The position numbers and the translations under genes are program-made. A DNA stretch of 64,000 nucleotides, taken from positions 62,001 through 126,000 of the forward strand of contig NZ_JALJXV010000010.1 in NCBI RefSeq assembly GCF_024170285.1, in the 5' to 3' direction. The stretch comes from Natronocella acetinitrilica (GTDB lineage Bacteria; Pseudomonadota; Gammaproteobacteria; Nitrococcales; Aquisalimonadaceae). Positions within the stretch are counted from its first letter, which is position 1, and each line of letters begins with the position of its first letter. Positions 27,284-36,767 of the stretch are shown here, piece after piece. The notes beneath the pieces were generated by a model. It saw only the letters and a list, made by a program, of their open reading frames with translations, did no database searches and had not been told where the DNA came from.

Positions 27284-28811
27284 GGCCAAGGTCGAGCGGA
27301 AGACGGCTTTCGCTACGGGTTTTCGGGACACGATTGACACTCTCATGGCGACAATCCAGGCCCTGTACCTGAGTGATGAGATCCCCTGGGTTATCGGGTA
27401 CAGCGGAGGGAAAGACTCTACCGCGACGCTGCAGTTGGTATGGCATGCGGTGGCCGCTCTGCCGAAAGAGCAACGTCAGAAACCGGTGCATGTCATTAGT
27501 ACTGACACACTGGTAGAGAACCCGATCGTTGCGATGTGGGTTGAGCACACTCTGCACAAGATCCGTGATGCTTCCGATGAGCAGGAAATGCCTATTCAGG
27601 CGCACAGACTCACGCCCGATCCTACGGATAGCTTCTGGGTGAACCTGATCGGCAAGGGCTATCCGGCCCCGCGCCCGAAATTTCGTTGGTGCACCAGTCG
27701 GCTGAAGATCAATCCGTCAAATCGGTTCATCAACGATTTGGTTCGACAGAACGGTGAAGCGATCTTGGTGCTCGGCACCCGCAAAGCGGAAAGCGTATGC
27801 CGGTCCGCCAACATGGCGCGGTATGAACGAACGAGTACCCGTGAGTTACTGAGCACCCACGGCGACCTCGATAGGAGCTGGGTCTTCACGCCTATTGGCG
27901 ATTGGTCGAACGATGACGTGTGGCAGTACCTCATGCAGGTAAAAAACCCATGGGGCTATCGAAACAAGGATCTGCTGGGCATGTACCAGGGTGCCACGGA
28001 AGACGGCGAATGCCCGCTCGTCGTGGATACAAGCACCCCTAGTTGTGGCGACAGCCGTTTCGGTTGCTACGTCTGCACCATGGTTGAGCAGGACAAGTCC
28101 ATGGAGGCAATGATCCGAAACGACCACGAAAAGGAGTGGATGACCCCGCTCATGGAATTCCGGAATCATTACCTCGACATCAAAGTTGACCGTCAGCACC
28201 GAGACTTTCGCAAGATGAACGGCTCACTGATGGTCCACAATGGTCGTCTTGTCCATGGTCCGTACAAACAGTACTACAGGGAGACGCTTCTTCGCGAACT
28301 TCTCGAAGCCCAGCAGCGGGTTCGTGATGCCGCATACCGAGGAGAGGCGCCCGAGATCGTAAAAGACTTCAATTCGATCACGTTGGAAGAGCTCGACGAG
28401 ATTAGGCGTGTCTGGGTTGTCGAAAAGCACGAGGTCGAGGATCGCCTGCCGGGCATTTACCGTGATGTGACAGGTGAAGAGTATCCAGGCCGAGCCTTTA
28501 ACCAATCGTCAACGTTCGGCTCCGAGGAGATGCGCCTTCTCACTGAAGTCTGCAGAGAACAAGGGGATGAGGAAGGGCTTCACTTCGAGCTGGTCCGTGA
28601 GCTTCTGCACATCGAGGATCGACATCGAACGATGGCTCGACGAGCCGGACTCTATAAAGCGCTTGATAAGGCCCTTGAGCGCAGCGCTTTCGAAAGCGAA
28701 GCGGAAGCAGAGCAGTTCGCCCTCAGGCGGCAAGAGGCGGTGAACGCCGCAAGGGATATGATCAAGGAGATCCACCCTAACTGCTTTGACACCCTTATAG
28801 AGGAAGGCTAA
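27273..28811 (+). CDS. dndC: DndC, PAPS-reductase-like ATP pyrophosphatase of DNA phosphorothioation
   Basis: A 512-aa enzyme. The PP-loop SGGKDSTATLQL (about residue 43) binds ATP and activates the DNA backbone phosphate. Cysteines in RWCTSRLK (about 139) and CGDSRFGCYVC (about 258-268) are placed to hold the [4Fe-4S] cluster known in this family. QNGEAILVLGTRKAES follows the fold. The ATG at 27273 sits 5 nt after GAGGTG and is preferred over the GTG at 27267; both lie inside the end of dndB, so they are coupled. Confidence 0.94.
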   Translation: MPVEAKVERKTAFATGFRDTIDTLMATIQALYLSDEIPWVIGYSGGKDSTATLQLVWHAVAALPKEQRQKPVHVISTDTLVENPIVAMWVEHTLHKIRDASDEQEMPIQAHRLTPDPTDSFWVNLIGKGYPAPRPKFRWCTSRLKINPSNRFINDLVRQNGEAILVLGTRKAESVCRSANMARYERTSTRELLSTHGDLDRSWVFTPIGDWSNDDVWQYLMQVKNPWGYRNKDLLGMYQGATEDGECPLVVDTSTPSCGDSRFGCYVCTMVEQDKSMEAMIRNDHEKEWMTPLMEFRNHYLDIKVDRQHRDFRKMNGSLMVHNGRLVHGPYKQYYRETLLRELLEAQQRVRDAAYRGEAPEIVKDFNSITLEELDEIRRVWVVEKHEVEDRLPGIYRDVTGEEYPGRAFNQSSTFGSEEMRLLTEVCREQGDEEGLHFELVRELLHIEDRHRTMARRAGLYKALDKALERSAFESEAEAEQFALRRQEAVNAARDMIKEIHPNCFDTLIEEG

Positions 28812-28824
28812 CAAGGATGTTGAA

Positions 28825-30804
28825 ATGATTTTCGACGAACTTGTCTTACACAACTTTGGTATCTATCGGGGAAGGCACGTTGTTGATCTCCGTCCTGAAT
28901 CCGGGAAGCCGATCATCCTTATTGGGGCTCTAAACGGCGGGGGAAAGACGACCCTGTTGGATGCGCTCCAGCTCGTCCTTTATGGGAAACTGGCGCAGTG
29001 TTCAAATCGCGGGAGTCTAGCTTATGACACCTTCCTCCAGCGCTGTATTAATCGTCATGTTGAAGCAGAAGAGGGTAGTGCTCTCGAGCTAAAGTTCCGC
29101 GTACTCTCCGACATGGGCGAAGAAACAATTCGCTTGCACCGTTCATGGCGACTGAGTGGCAAGAGAATCAAAGAGACTGTCGAAGTCGTTAGAGACGGAA
29201 AGATCGATCCTGTCTGCACAGAGCATTGGTATGAGCACGTAGACGAGTTTATACCATCCCGTATGTCTAGCCTTTTCTTCTTCGATGGGGAGAAAATTGA
29301 GTACTTCGCGGAACCTGAGAACGCATCCACGCTCTTGCGTAGTGGTCTGTGGTCCCTCCTCGGGCTCGATCTGGTCGAACAACTCGGGAAAGACCTAGAT
29401 ACAGTCATCCAACGTCGACTCGCCAACGAGGGTATTCGCGAAGCCTCAGATAAGATGGAGTTGCTACAAAAGGAACAAGACTCGCTGGAGACTGAACACG
29501 AGGCCCTAATCGGCCAGAAGGCCACATTGCGTTCTGAACTCGATCAGATCGAAAAGAGGTTGGGACGGCTCCGTGCTGAGTACCGTGAACGCGGTGGGGA
29601 GCTCTACGAGCGGCGGCAGACCATCGAGCAGTCCCTCCAGGCAGCCAGAGGTGCTTTGGCGTATAGCCAGAGCACTCTACAGGAGTTGGCAGCGGCCGAT
29701 ACTCCCCTCCTGTTGGCGCAGGACCTCATTCAGACCAGTAAGGAGCAGGCTCAGAGGGAACTAGACGCCAAGAGACAAGAAGGGTTTCTCGACCAGCTGA
29801 AGCGTCGCGACGTAGAACTTGCCGCAAGGCTGAAACAGCTCTCGGCACCCGACGAATATATATACGAAATCAGTCAGTTTTTCTCGGCTGACTACCAGAA
29901 ACGCACGGAAGCGCTAAGCTCACCACAGTACTTGGATGTAGATCCGTCGGATTTTCAGCCCGTTAGCGTTGAGCAGCTCGGCACCGTTGCAGCCCAGTTA
30001 GCCAGCGCTCTCGATCATCACCGGTCGGTACAAGCACAGGTATTCAACGAAGAGCGTCGCCTGCAAGGGATGCCTGAACCGGAGGAACTTAGTGACATCA
30101 CTGGCCGGCTGCAGGAAGCCCAAGTTGAGGCGAGCGCATACGGGATGAGGATTGAAGAGCAGCAGCTTAAGATCGACCGACTCCAACAGAAAATCGAGGA
30201 CGCCAAAAATCGTCGACTGCGATTAGCAAGCGATCGAAAGCTTGAGGATTTTGCAGAAGAAATCGGTGCGAGGATTGTGACTCATGCGGATAAGATCAAG
30301 AATACACTAAGGCAGTATCGCCAAGCCCTAGTACGCCAGAACCTGCACCGTTTAGAGGAGCTTATTCTTGAGAGTTTACAACTGCTTCTGCATAAGCAGC
30401 GACTGTTGGAGGATGTGCGCATCGACCCGGCCACATATGAGCTGACGTTGATCGATGCGGCCGGTAATCAGCTCTCAGCCGAGCGCCTTTCTGCGGGTGA
30501 GCGGCAGCTCTTGGCGGTATCAATTGTGTGGGGGCTGACGAAGGCGTCCGGTAAACCGATACCCGCAGTCATTGATACACCTCTTGGGCGCCTGGATGGG
30601 AATCATCGTCAAAGGCTCGTTGATACGTACTTCCCTCATGCTAGTCACCAGGTAATACTTCTTTCGACAGATGAAGAAATCGATCACCGCTATTTCAAGA
30701 GGCTAGAACCAGTGGCGGCCAAGTTGTACGGACTGACCTATGACGAGGAAAAACAGTCCTCCGAGGTGGTGGAGGGGTACCCTTGGGCTCGGGAGGTGGT
30801 ATGA
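28825..30804 (+). CDS. dndD: DndD, SMC/Rad50-like ATPase of DNA phosphorothioation
   Basis: A 659-aa ABC-type ATPase. Walker A is GALNGGGKTTLLDALQL (about residues 33-49), followed by a long coiled coil (about 200-500). The ABC signature is LSAGERQLLAV (about 556) and Walker B is AVIDTPLGRLDGNH (about 580). There is no zinc-hook CxxC at the coil apex. It is thought to nick or remodel DNA using ATP so that DndC and DndE can insert sulfur. It lies 13 nt after dndC and its stop overlaps the dndE start. Confidence 0.93.
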   Translation: MIFDELVLHNFGIYRGRHVVDLRPESGKPIILIGALNGGGKTTLLDALQLVLYGKLAQCSNRGSLAYDTFLQRCINRHVEAEEGSALELKFRVLSDMGEETIRLHRSWRLSGKRIKETVEVVRDGKIDPVCTEHWYEHVDEFIPSRMSSLFFFDGEKIEYFAEPENASTLLRSGLWSLLGLDLVEQLGKDLDTVIQRRLANEGIREASDKMELLQKEQDSLETEHEALIGQKATLRSELDQIEKRLGRLRAEYRERGGELYERRQTIEQSLQAARGALAYSQSTLQELAAADTPLLLAQDLIQTSKEQAQRELDAKRQEGFLDQLKRRDVELAARLKQLSAPDEYIYEISQFFSADYQKRTEALSSPQYLDVDPSDFQPVSVEQLGTVAAQLASALDHHRSVQAQVFNEERRLQGMPEPEELSDITGRLQEAQVEASAYGMRIEEQQLKIDRLQQKIEDAKNRRLRLASDRKLEDFAEEIGARIVTHADKIKNTLRQYRQALVRQNLHRLEELILESLQLLLHKQRLLEDVRIDPATYELTLIDAAGNQLSAERLSAGERQLLAVSIVWGLTKASGKPIPAVIDTPLGRLDGNHRQRLVDTYFPHASHQVILLSTDEEIDHRYFKRLEPVAAKLYGLTYDEEKQSSEVVEGYPWAREVV

Positions 30805-31184
30805 GTATTGATAATATCCGGCTTTCGGAAAAAGCCAAAACACAGTTAATCACACTGAAGCGTCGAACCGGTATTCAGCATTGGAACGTACTTTGCCGGT
30901 GGGCTTTTTGTAGGTCGTTAGCTGAACCAAGCATACCGCCATACGAAATGATTCCTGCTGACAGTAACGTAGAAATGACGTGGAAGACGTTCGCCGGCAG
31001 TAGACGTTCTGTTTATTGGGCATTGCTAAAAGAACGAGCAAGGCACGATGGTTACGATTTGACGGACGCTCAGTTATTGACTGTATTCCGTTTGCATGTC
31101 CATCGGGGGATTTCGTATCTACTTTCTAAGCAGAGCCTCGCGGATGTCTTGGAAAGTGCTTTAGAATCGAATTACAAAAGATAA
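30801..31184 (+). CDS. dndE: DndE
   Basis: A 127-aa basic protein with the DndE pattern: IRLSEKAKTQLITLKRRTGI, NVLCRWAFCRSL, then the C-terminal HVHRGISYLL and ALES segments. DndE tetramers bind nicked double-stranded DNA and complete the modification complex. The start is the ATG at 30801, whose ATGA overlaps the dndD stop and which follows GGGAGGTGG; the earlier in-frame start at 30783 is not needed. Last gene of dndBCDE. Confidence 0.92.
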   Translation: MSIDNIRLSEKAKTQLITLKRRTGIQHWNVLCRWAFCRSLAEPSIPPYEMIPADSNVEMTWKTFAGSRRSVYWALLKERARHDGYDLTDAQLLTVFRLHVHRGISYLLSKQSLADVLESALESNYKR

Positions 31185-31890
31185 GGAAGCGATACCGGGC
31201 CTGCAGTACCATGTACCTTTGTGTTTAGTACCTACCAACTCCCGAGAGTGGACAGTATAACTCCTCCCGAGCGGCGCGACCCAAGTGATCCACCCGAATA
31301 AAGTCCGTCGTAGCGGGAGTGTTAGCACACCCCCACCTCCAGCGCCGGGCGTCTTCGAACTCCAGCGCCTTCAGTCTCGTCGCCTCAGAGACCATGCCGA
31401 CGTACTTCGCCCAACCGCCAGTTGTAGAACGTGGCGCTACTGAACCCGTACTTCCGGCATAGTGTCAACGGCAACAGAAACTGACCCACTTGGGCGGTGA
31501 TTCGAAAATCGAAAACCGACCCATCCAGTGCTTTTCTATAGGGTCACTGCTGGTTTGGCGATGCCGGCCTACGCTTCACGCAGGACGCGATGATCTGTTC
31601 CTCGGAAAATCGCCTCTTCTTCCATGCCCGTCTCCTGACACGGTATGACAGACTGGGTGTCGCTGTTGGAAGGTATTGCCCGCGTATCTGCTATCGTATG
31701 GTAGGGATTCGGTTCGCGTCTTGACATAGCCCGATTCCACACACAATCGGAACTTTGAGGCGTACCTAGGTTGAGATGTCGCATACGCAAGATAAGGAAA
31801 TAGGACCGTCAGAGGGCGGCTGCGTAATGACCATGTGCCATTCATAAATGGATAGGCGAGCCAGGGTGCGCGGGCTGGGAGGATGACACA
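31185..31890. other. Gene-free boundary between the dnd genes and the effector cassette
   Basis: It holds an IS3 OrfA remnant (31320-31625, minus strand) that is itself interrupted by about 95 bp with paired CTGACCCA/CCGACCCA segments, as seen at the ends of other insertion elements. Base composition changes here from moderate GC to strongly AT-rich. No intact gene is seen. Confidence 0.6.
31320..31625 (-). pseudogene. IS3-family OrfA remnant, frameshifted and interrupted
   Basis: On the minus strand the start (from 31625) reads, after a frameshift, KKRRFSEEQIIASCVKR. This is the N-terminus of IS3 OrfA HTH proteins. Farther on (about 31465-31395), LCRKYGFSSATFYNWR is the second helix-turn-helix; then, in another frame, KYVGMVSEATRLKALEFED begins the leucine zipper. 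At least two frameshifts and an insertion separate the pieces. Confidence 0.72.
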
Positions 31891-32043
31891 ATGCACAAAA
31901 CTTGCGGCACAAGCGGCGGGATCGAAAAACTTGAAGCGTCTTTTCTATTCGTGCGAAGAAATCTACGTCCTAAATCGGAATTCGTTCGAATTGCCCGCGC
32001 AATAAAAGGTTCGGCTCAAGCTGCCTTCCTGAAAAAATTTTAA
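31891..32043 (+). CDS. Small basic protein of unknown function, 5' of the effector cassette
   Basis: A 50-aa frame beginning MHKTCGTSGGIEKLEASF with a good ribosome site (GGGAGG, 8-9 nt before the ATG). It lies 27 nt upstream of the sigma-like gene on the same strand. The product is basic, with a likely helical second half (FVRIARAIKGSAQAAFL). I do not recognise it. The strong ribosome site and tight spacing suggest a real leader gene of the operon. Confidence 0.45.
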   Translation: MHKTCGTSGGIEKLEASFLFVRRNLRPKSEFVRIARAIKGSAQAAFLKKF

Positions 32044-32070
32044 GTAAAGTGCGTAAATTCCGAGGAGCGT

Positions 32071-34446
32071 GTGGAGAATAGAAGCCCATTTGATGACAGA
32101 ATAATTTCCATCCTGGAAAGGCGTGATGTCTCCAGGCGGTTGTCCAATGCAATTAAGCGTGCAGATTTATACGGAGAATTGCCGATAAGAACATTAAGCG
32201 AATACATGCAGGACTCGGACCGAGCCTATTGCGAAATGCGAAAAATTCCAAATCTTGGAGAAAAGAGCGTACTGGAATTGCACGAAATACTAATAAAGGA
32301 GTATGCCTTAGTCGGAGACGAAGTAACTACCAAAAATAAACATCAGGTGAATCCTCTTAATCGTGAAGAAGAAGAGGAAGCAGCCATAAAAAATGGATGC
32401 GAAGCCATATTAAAAGGCCTTCTTTTCCCTCGAGCTCTCTACGATGAAGGCGTGTCAACCAGATTAGAAAACGTATTAGCCAGTATCGATGTTGCCAACA
32501 TTGAATTTTCATCTTTTCTTGGAGAGTATCAAAAAATAAAGGAAAAATGCCTCAACGCTAGAAATTGTGGCAGAAAAACCTTAGTCGAACTCGAGAAAAA
32601 AACACTTCACGTTATTGAGAGCCGATTGTTGGAAGTGGGTTTGCCGGAAAGGTTCTCTCAAAGTATTTTTATTTTTCTCAAAATGAAGCATTTCCCAGAA
32701 AATGAAAAAAAAGAATTTCTTGCCGTCTCAAGAAAAATTCTCAAAGAAACGCATTCTTTATCAAGCAATACTTTATCAAAAGAGTGTTGTGGCCTTGCGG
32801 CTCACATGCGCCAGCTTTTAGAGAAACTAAATCAAAGAGAGATTGACGTTCTGCGTCAACGCTATGGCTTTGACGGGGTCGAACCATCGACCTTAGAAGA
32901 GGTGGCATTTAGGCATGATGTAACCAGAGAGAGAGTTCGACAATTACAGAAAAAGGCGATTGAAAAAATCGGATCTCGAAAAAATTTGCGCAAATTGCGG
33001 GCGTTGATCGAAGACGAAGATGTTATTGGGAAAATTTTTAGTAATCGTAAGCTTGTTCCTTGGAGCAGAGTAAAAGATCTTCTTCCAGAGCTATCAACTG
33101 AGGAGAAGCTGGCGATTGATGTAGTGTACGGAAGCCTGAGGGAGTTTTTGGAGGAAGAAGCACTTAGTAATGAAATGGGCTGGTCTATTGATGAAGGGGA
33201 AGTGGACTACGGAGCTGAAATAGAAGAACTAAATCAATCACTCAGATCGAGAATACTAAATTTGCTTAACAGGATGGCATTGCCGATACATTTGAGCTAT
33301 CTCGATCAGCGGATCCCGGACTATAGTAAACAGGCAATCCGTGAGGAGATGGAAGATAAATTCGCCGCCACCTTTAATCAGGGGGTTCTCGCTAAGGCGC
33401 CAAAGCTTCCTGCCATGACACGATTCACACTTGTTCTTCGGCAAGCTGGAAGGGGTTTGCATTGCGAGGAAATAAGAGCAAAAAACTATGAGTTATTTGG
33501 CCGTGATGATTCAATACACGCGATCGGTGGTGCGCTTGGTCGATCAAGAGACGCATTGATTGTAGGGCGGGGAACATACGATTTGTACGAAAATATTGCA
33601 CTGGATGAGGATCGTATGAAGGAGATTCGAGAACGCGCCTACGCATTTCTTCGGGAGAAAGAGCAGTATATAAGCACTAAGGTCATATTTGCGGAAATAT
33701 TTCAAGGTGAAAGCTCACGGTTTGGTCGCGACTTCAGTCATTTTATGCTTTTGGGGCTTTTGCAGGACGATGACAGATTCGACGTCCGTCGCGGTATGAT
33801 GATTGGGTTAAAGAAATTTACCCCAGAACAAGGATTCATAAGGCTTCAGGACGAAATAGTCAAAATCGTTGAGGAGGCGCATGGCCCAGTTACTGTTCGG
33901 GACATTATGGAAGAATTAGAAGGTCGGCGCGAGATTTTTCATAGCACGGTCAGCGGTTTTCTCGACTCCCTCGCGTGTATCGTTCGCGTAAGCCGAGGTC
34001 GGTACGATCTAACGTCAATTGTCATTGGTGACCATGAACAGCAAAGAGCAGTGGTTACGGCGTCGCAAATCGCCTTGGCGGGAGGGGGTAAGACGACGTT
34101 CGCGCTATCGGAGGCCCTAGAGAGTGTGGGCTATTTCTTGACGCCGACAGTGCTTAAGAGTTTTTTAAGCAAGCAAGGTGGGTTCGAACTGCATCCTGGA
34201 GACATGGTCAAAATTCGACGGTTGCCAGATGAAGTGCGGGCATACGACGCGGCGATCAGGGAGTGCATTGCTGCGGAGCCGGGAGTGCTTGACAGCCGAG
34301 AACGCCTTCGGCAAAGGGTTACTGAGAGAGGAGCGAAAGACCTGACACGGTATGATCCTAGGCCCCGGTTTGGGGTGGGCGAGTATGGGCCGGACTCGGA
34401 CGGTGAGGCGGTGCTGAATAAGATTTTAAGCAATTTCGGACTCTAG
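32071..34446 (+). CDS. Sigma-70 region 4 / RpoA-CTD-like protein of the Dnd effector cassette
   Basis: A 791-aa protein. Two helix-hairpin-helix segments like the RNA polymerase alpha C-terminal domain are seen near residues 40-75 (IPNLGEKSVLELHEIL) and 150-180 (ARNCGRKTLVELEKK). A clear sigma-70 region 4 follows at about 250-305 (LNQREIDVLRQRYGF, then the recognition helix DVTRERVRQLQKKAIEKI). The C-terminal half has winged-helix-like units (ITVRDIMEEL-like near 600; SALESVGY-like near 680). No region 2 is present, so it is unlikely to be a full sigma factor. The start is a GTG at 32071 after CGAGGAG. Linked to Dnd only by position and operon structure; a role in sensing DNA or hindering transcription or replication is inference. 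Confidence 0.75.
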   Translation: MENRSPFDDRIISILERRDVSRRLSNAIKRADLYGELPIRTLSEYMQDSDRAYCEMRKIPNLGEKSVLELHEILIKEYALVGDEVTTKNKHQVNPLNREEEEEAAIKNGCEAILKGLLFPRALYDEGVSTRLENVLASIDVANIEFSSFLGEYQKIKEKCLNARNCGRKTLVELEKKTLHVIESRLLEVGLPERFSQSIFIFLKMKHFPENEKKEFLAVSRKILKETHSLSSNTLSKECCGLAAHMRQLLEKLNQREIDVLRQRYGFDGVEPSTLEEVAFRHDVTRERVRQLQKKAIEKIGSRKNLRKLRALIEDEDVIGKIFSNRKLVPWSRVKDLLPELSTEEKLAIDVVYGSLREFLEEEALSNEMGWSIDEGEVDYGAEIEELNQSLRSRILNLLNRMALPIHLSYLDQRIPDYSKQAIREEMEDKFAATFNQGVLAKAPKLPAMTRFTLVLRQAGRGLHCEEIRAKNYELFGRDDSIHAIGGALGRSRDALIVGRGTYDLYENIALDEDRMKEIRERAYAFLREKEQYISTKVIFAEIFQGESSRFGRDFSHFMLLGLLQDDDRFDVRRGMMIGLKKFTPEQGFIRLQDEIVKIVEEAHGPVTVRDIMEELEGRREIFHSTVSGFLDSLACIVRVSRGRYDLTSIVIGDHEQQRAVVTASQIALAGGGKTTFALSEALESVGYFLTPTVLKSFLSKQGGFELHPGDMVKIRRLPDEVRAYDAAIRECIAAEPGVLDSRERLRQRVTERGAKDLTRYDPRPRFGVGEYGPDSDGEAVLNKILSNFGL

Positions 34447-34447
34447 A

Positions 34448-36529
34448 ATGAATCTATCAAGTCTAACTTTGCCGTTCTACGTATCGACTACAGAGCAAGA
34501 TCCCATTTCCACGTTTTTCGTTCCGGTTTTCGGCCAGGCTGCGTCTTATGACGTAGCCGTGGGATATTTTAGCTCCCAATGGCTAAGGGATGCGGCCTAC
34601 GGAATTGCGAAGTTCGCGCTGAATGGCGGGCATGCGCGTTGGATAATTGCTCCAACCCTTTCAGATGAAGATCGACGAGTGCTCAGTGAAAACTGGCAGG
34701 ATGCTGAAAGTGTTCTGAATGATCGCGTTTCAGTGTCTTTCCAGACCTTGTACGAAGAATTGACACAGCACACAAGAGAGGCGCTTGGTTGGCTTATTAA
34801 GGATGGCATCATAAGTTTTCGTGTCGGTTTCCCGTATAACAACCTTCACGGGATAATGCATGCGAAACAAGGCGTCTTTAGGGATACGCTAGGGAATGAG
34901 GTGGCCTTTCTGGGATCCTATAATCTGACAGGCGGTGCCGGTACAAACTGGGAGGCTTTTAGTGTTTTTTGTTCGTGGTCGTCAGAAGAGAGCCATGCGC
35001 GAATCGAGGAAATAGGTAAGAGTTTTGACAGGATGTGGGAAGGGCGGGATGAAAACCTCTTGGTCAAGGAGCCGCACGCGGTCGATCTTGAGCCATTTGT
35101 GCGAAGTGCGTCGGCAGTCGAAAGGCATTATGAGCTTATCTCAACCATACCTAACGGTCCCTATATCCCTGATAAGTTTCTGGACAACGGGAAGCTTCGC
35201 CCTTACCAGGAAGATGGCATTAATAAGTGGTTCAGTAACAATGGCCGCGGCATTTTGCACATGGCCACCGGAACTGGAAAAACGGTGACCGCGCTGACGG
35301 CACTCACGAGGCTGTGCCACCATTGCCAGAAACGGGGTGCTGGGCTCTTTATTATCATAACCGTCCCGTATCAGCATCTCGCGGAGCAGTGGGCTTCGGA
35401 GGCCGCCGCATTTGGGTTCGAGCCTATCCTGTGTTACGGCGGGGTAGTGAGGTGGATCGCGGAGGCGCAGCGCCAGGTGAATGAGATCCAACTGGGACTC
35501 CGGCCGCAGTGTATGTTTATTACGGTGAATGCAACAATGCGAGACCGGCCTTTCCAGAATCTTGTGAGCAATATGCGCGCAAACATAGTCTTCGTTGGGG
35601 ACGAGATGCATAATCTCGGCGCTAGAACTTCATTGCAAGCTCTTCCGGAAAAAGCGGGATTTCGGATGGGGTTGTCGGCTACGCCGGAAAGAGCAGGAGA
35701 TCTTGAGGGCACTGAGGCGCTGCAAGAATACTTTGGCGATGAGGTCTTGTCGTTCGGATTAGATAAGGCCATTGAGGGCGGATATCTTTGTGAATATTAC
35801 TATTATCCTATTCTCGTTTATTTGACCGAGGAAGAGAATAAGGAATATGAAGTCCTCTCCAGAGCTATATCTCAAGCTTATCATCGAAATTCTTCTGATA
35901 GCATCGGGAGTAACGATTACCTGAAGAGGCTACTTATTAAGCGATCGAGGCTAGTTGGAAAGGCCGAGAATAAACTTCCGACTCTGCTCGACTTGCTTGG
36001 CGAAAAAACGAGCTGGTCGCATACATTGGTGTACTGCGGAGATAGCTCGGACAACGGAGAGCGTTACATAGACCGTGCGTTGAGAGCGATAGGCAAACAG
36101 TTGGGCGTGAAAGCCAATAAGTTCACGGCCGGCGAAGGACGAGAGGAGCGTCGACGATTGCTGGCTGATTTCTCAGAAGGACGGTTGGAAGTGCTTTTGG
36201 CGATCAGATGTCTTGACGAAGGTGTAGATATTCCGTCTACGCAGACGGCATTTATCCTCGCATCGTCCGCGAATCCGAAAGAGTTCGTGCAGCGTCGGGG
36301 ACGCGTACTTAGGCGGGCACCTGGCAAGGATAAAGCAACCTTGTATGATTTCATAACCGTGCCGAATGTTGGGGGGTTTTCCGAGCAAGGAGATTTATCT
36401 GCTGAGCGAGGGCTTTTGAAAAGGGAATTAATGAGATTCAATGAATTTGCGGAGCTTGCCATTAATTATGGGGAGGCGCTTGATAAAATGAGGGATATGA
36501 AAGTAAGATTGAATCTTCTCGACTTATAG
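34448..36529 (+). CDS. PLD-nuclease/DEAD-like helicase, DNA phosphorothioation system restriction type
   Basis: A 693-aa protein. The N-terminal phospholipase D-type nuclease domain (about 25-200) has the HxK element HGIMHAKQGVF and GSYNLTGGA. The superfamily 2 helicase follows, with Walker A MATGTGKTVTAL (about 272-283), DEMH box (about 381), SATPERAG, and motif VI QRRGRVLRR (about 616). This order matches the family annotated as DNA phosphorothioation system restriction enzyme (TIGR04095). It would act on DNA lacking the sulfur mark. It begins 1 nt after the stop of the sigma-like gene, so the two are coupled. Confidence 0.85.
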   Translation: MNLSSLTLPFYVSTTEQDPISTFFVPVFGQAASYDVAVGYFSSQWLRDAAYGIAKFALNGGHARWIIAPTLSDEDRRVLSENWQDAESVLNDRVSVSFQTLYEELTQHTREALGWLIKDGIISFRVGFPYNNLHGIMHAKQGVFRDTLGNEVAFLGSYNLTGGAGTNWEAFSVFCSWSSEESHARIEEIGKSFDRMWEGRDENLLVKEPHAVDLEPFVRSASAVERHYELISTIPNGPYIPDKFLDNGKLRPYQEDGINKWFSNNGRGILHMATGTGKTVTALTALTRLCHHCQKRGAGLFIIITVPYQHLAEQWASEAAAFGFEPILCYGGVVRWIAEAQRQVNEIQLGLRPQCMFITVNATMRDRPFQNLVSNMRANIVFVGDEMHNLGARTSLQALPEKAGFRMGLSATPERAGDLEGTEALQEYFGDEVLSFGLDKAIEGGYLCEYYYYPILVYLTEEENKEYEVLSRAISQAYHRNSSDSIGSNDYLKRLLIKRSRLVGKAENKLPTLLDLLGEKTSWSHTLVYCGDSSDNGERYIDRALRAIGKQLGVKANKFTAGEGREERRRLLADFSEGRLEVLLAIRCLDEGVDIPSTQTAFILASSANPKEFVQRRGRVLRRAPGKDKATLYDFITVPNVGGFSEQGDLSAERGLLKRELMRFNEFAELAINYGEALDKMRDMKVRLNLLDL

Positions 36530-36581
36530 AGTTTTTGGGAAGTGCTTCGCAATCAGCAATGGGCAAGCGAGGTAGGTGATT

Positions 36582-36767
36582 ATGAAGAAATATATGACGC
36601 CACGCGAGATCTTGGAGAGCGCATCACCGAACGCAAGAAAAACGGTAAATGAGATCCTTGAAATTGAGCAAGAGTATCAGAATTATAAAAACCTTCAATC
36701 CGTTACTGGTGTTGAGAAAGAAATAGCGAAGAGAATAAAGCAGCTGATAGAGCGCGGGGTTAAGTAA
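36582..36767 (+). CDS. Small DNA-modification-system-associated protein
   Basis: A 61-aa charged helical protein (begins MKKYMTPREILESASPNARK). Small proteins of this type are commonly found just before DndD-like ATPases in DNA modification and defence loci. The ATG at 36582 has AGGT 6-8 nt upstream; a GTG at 36576 is possible. Its stop overlaps the ATG of the ATPase gene (TAATG at 36765-36769), so it is probably made in equal amount with the ATPase and may bind it. Molecular role unknown. Confidence 0.7.
   Translation: MKKYMTPREILESASPNARKTVNEILEIEQEYQNYKNLQSVTGVEKEIAKRIKQLIERGVK

Noticed and set aside
32071-34446. A true alternative sigma factor
   Set aside because: Only region 4 is clear; no region 2 core-binding or -10 recognition segment was seen in 791 residues.
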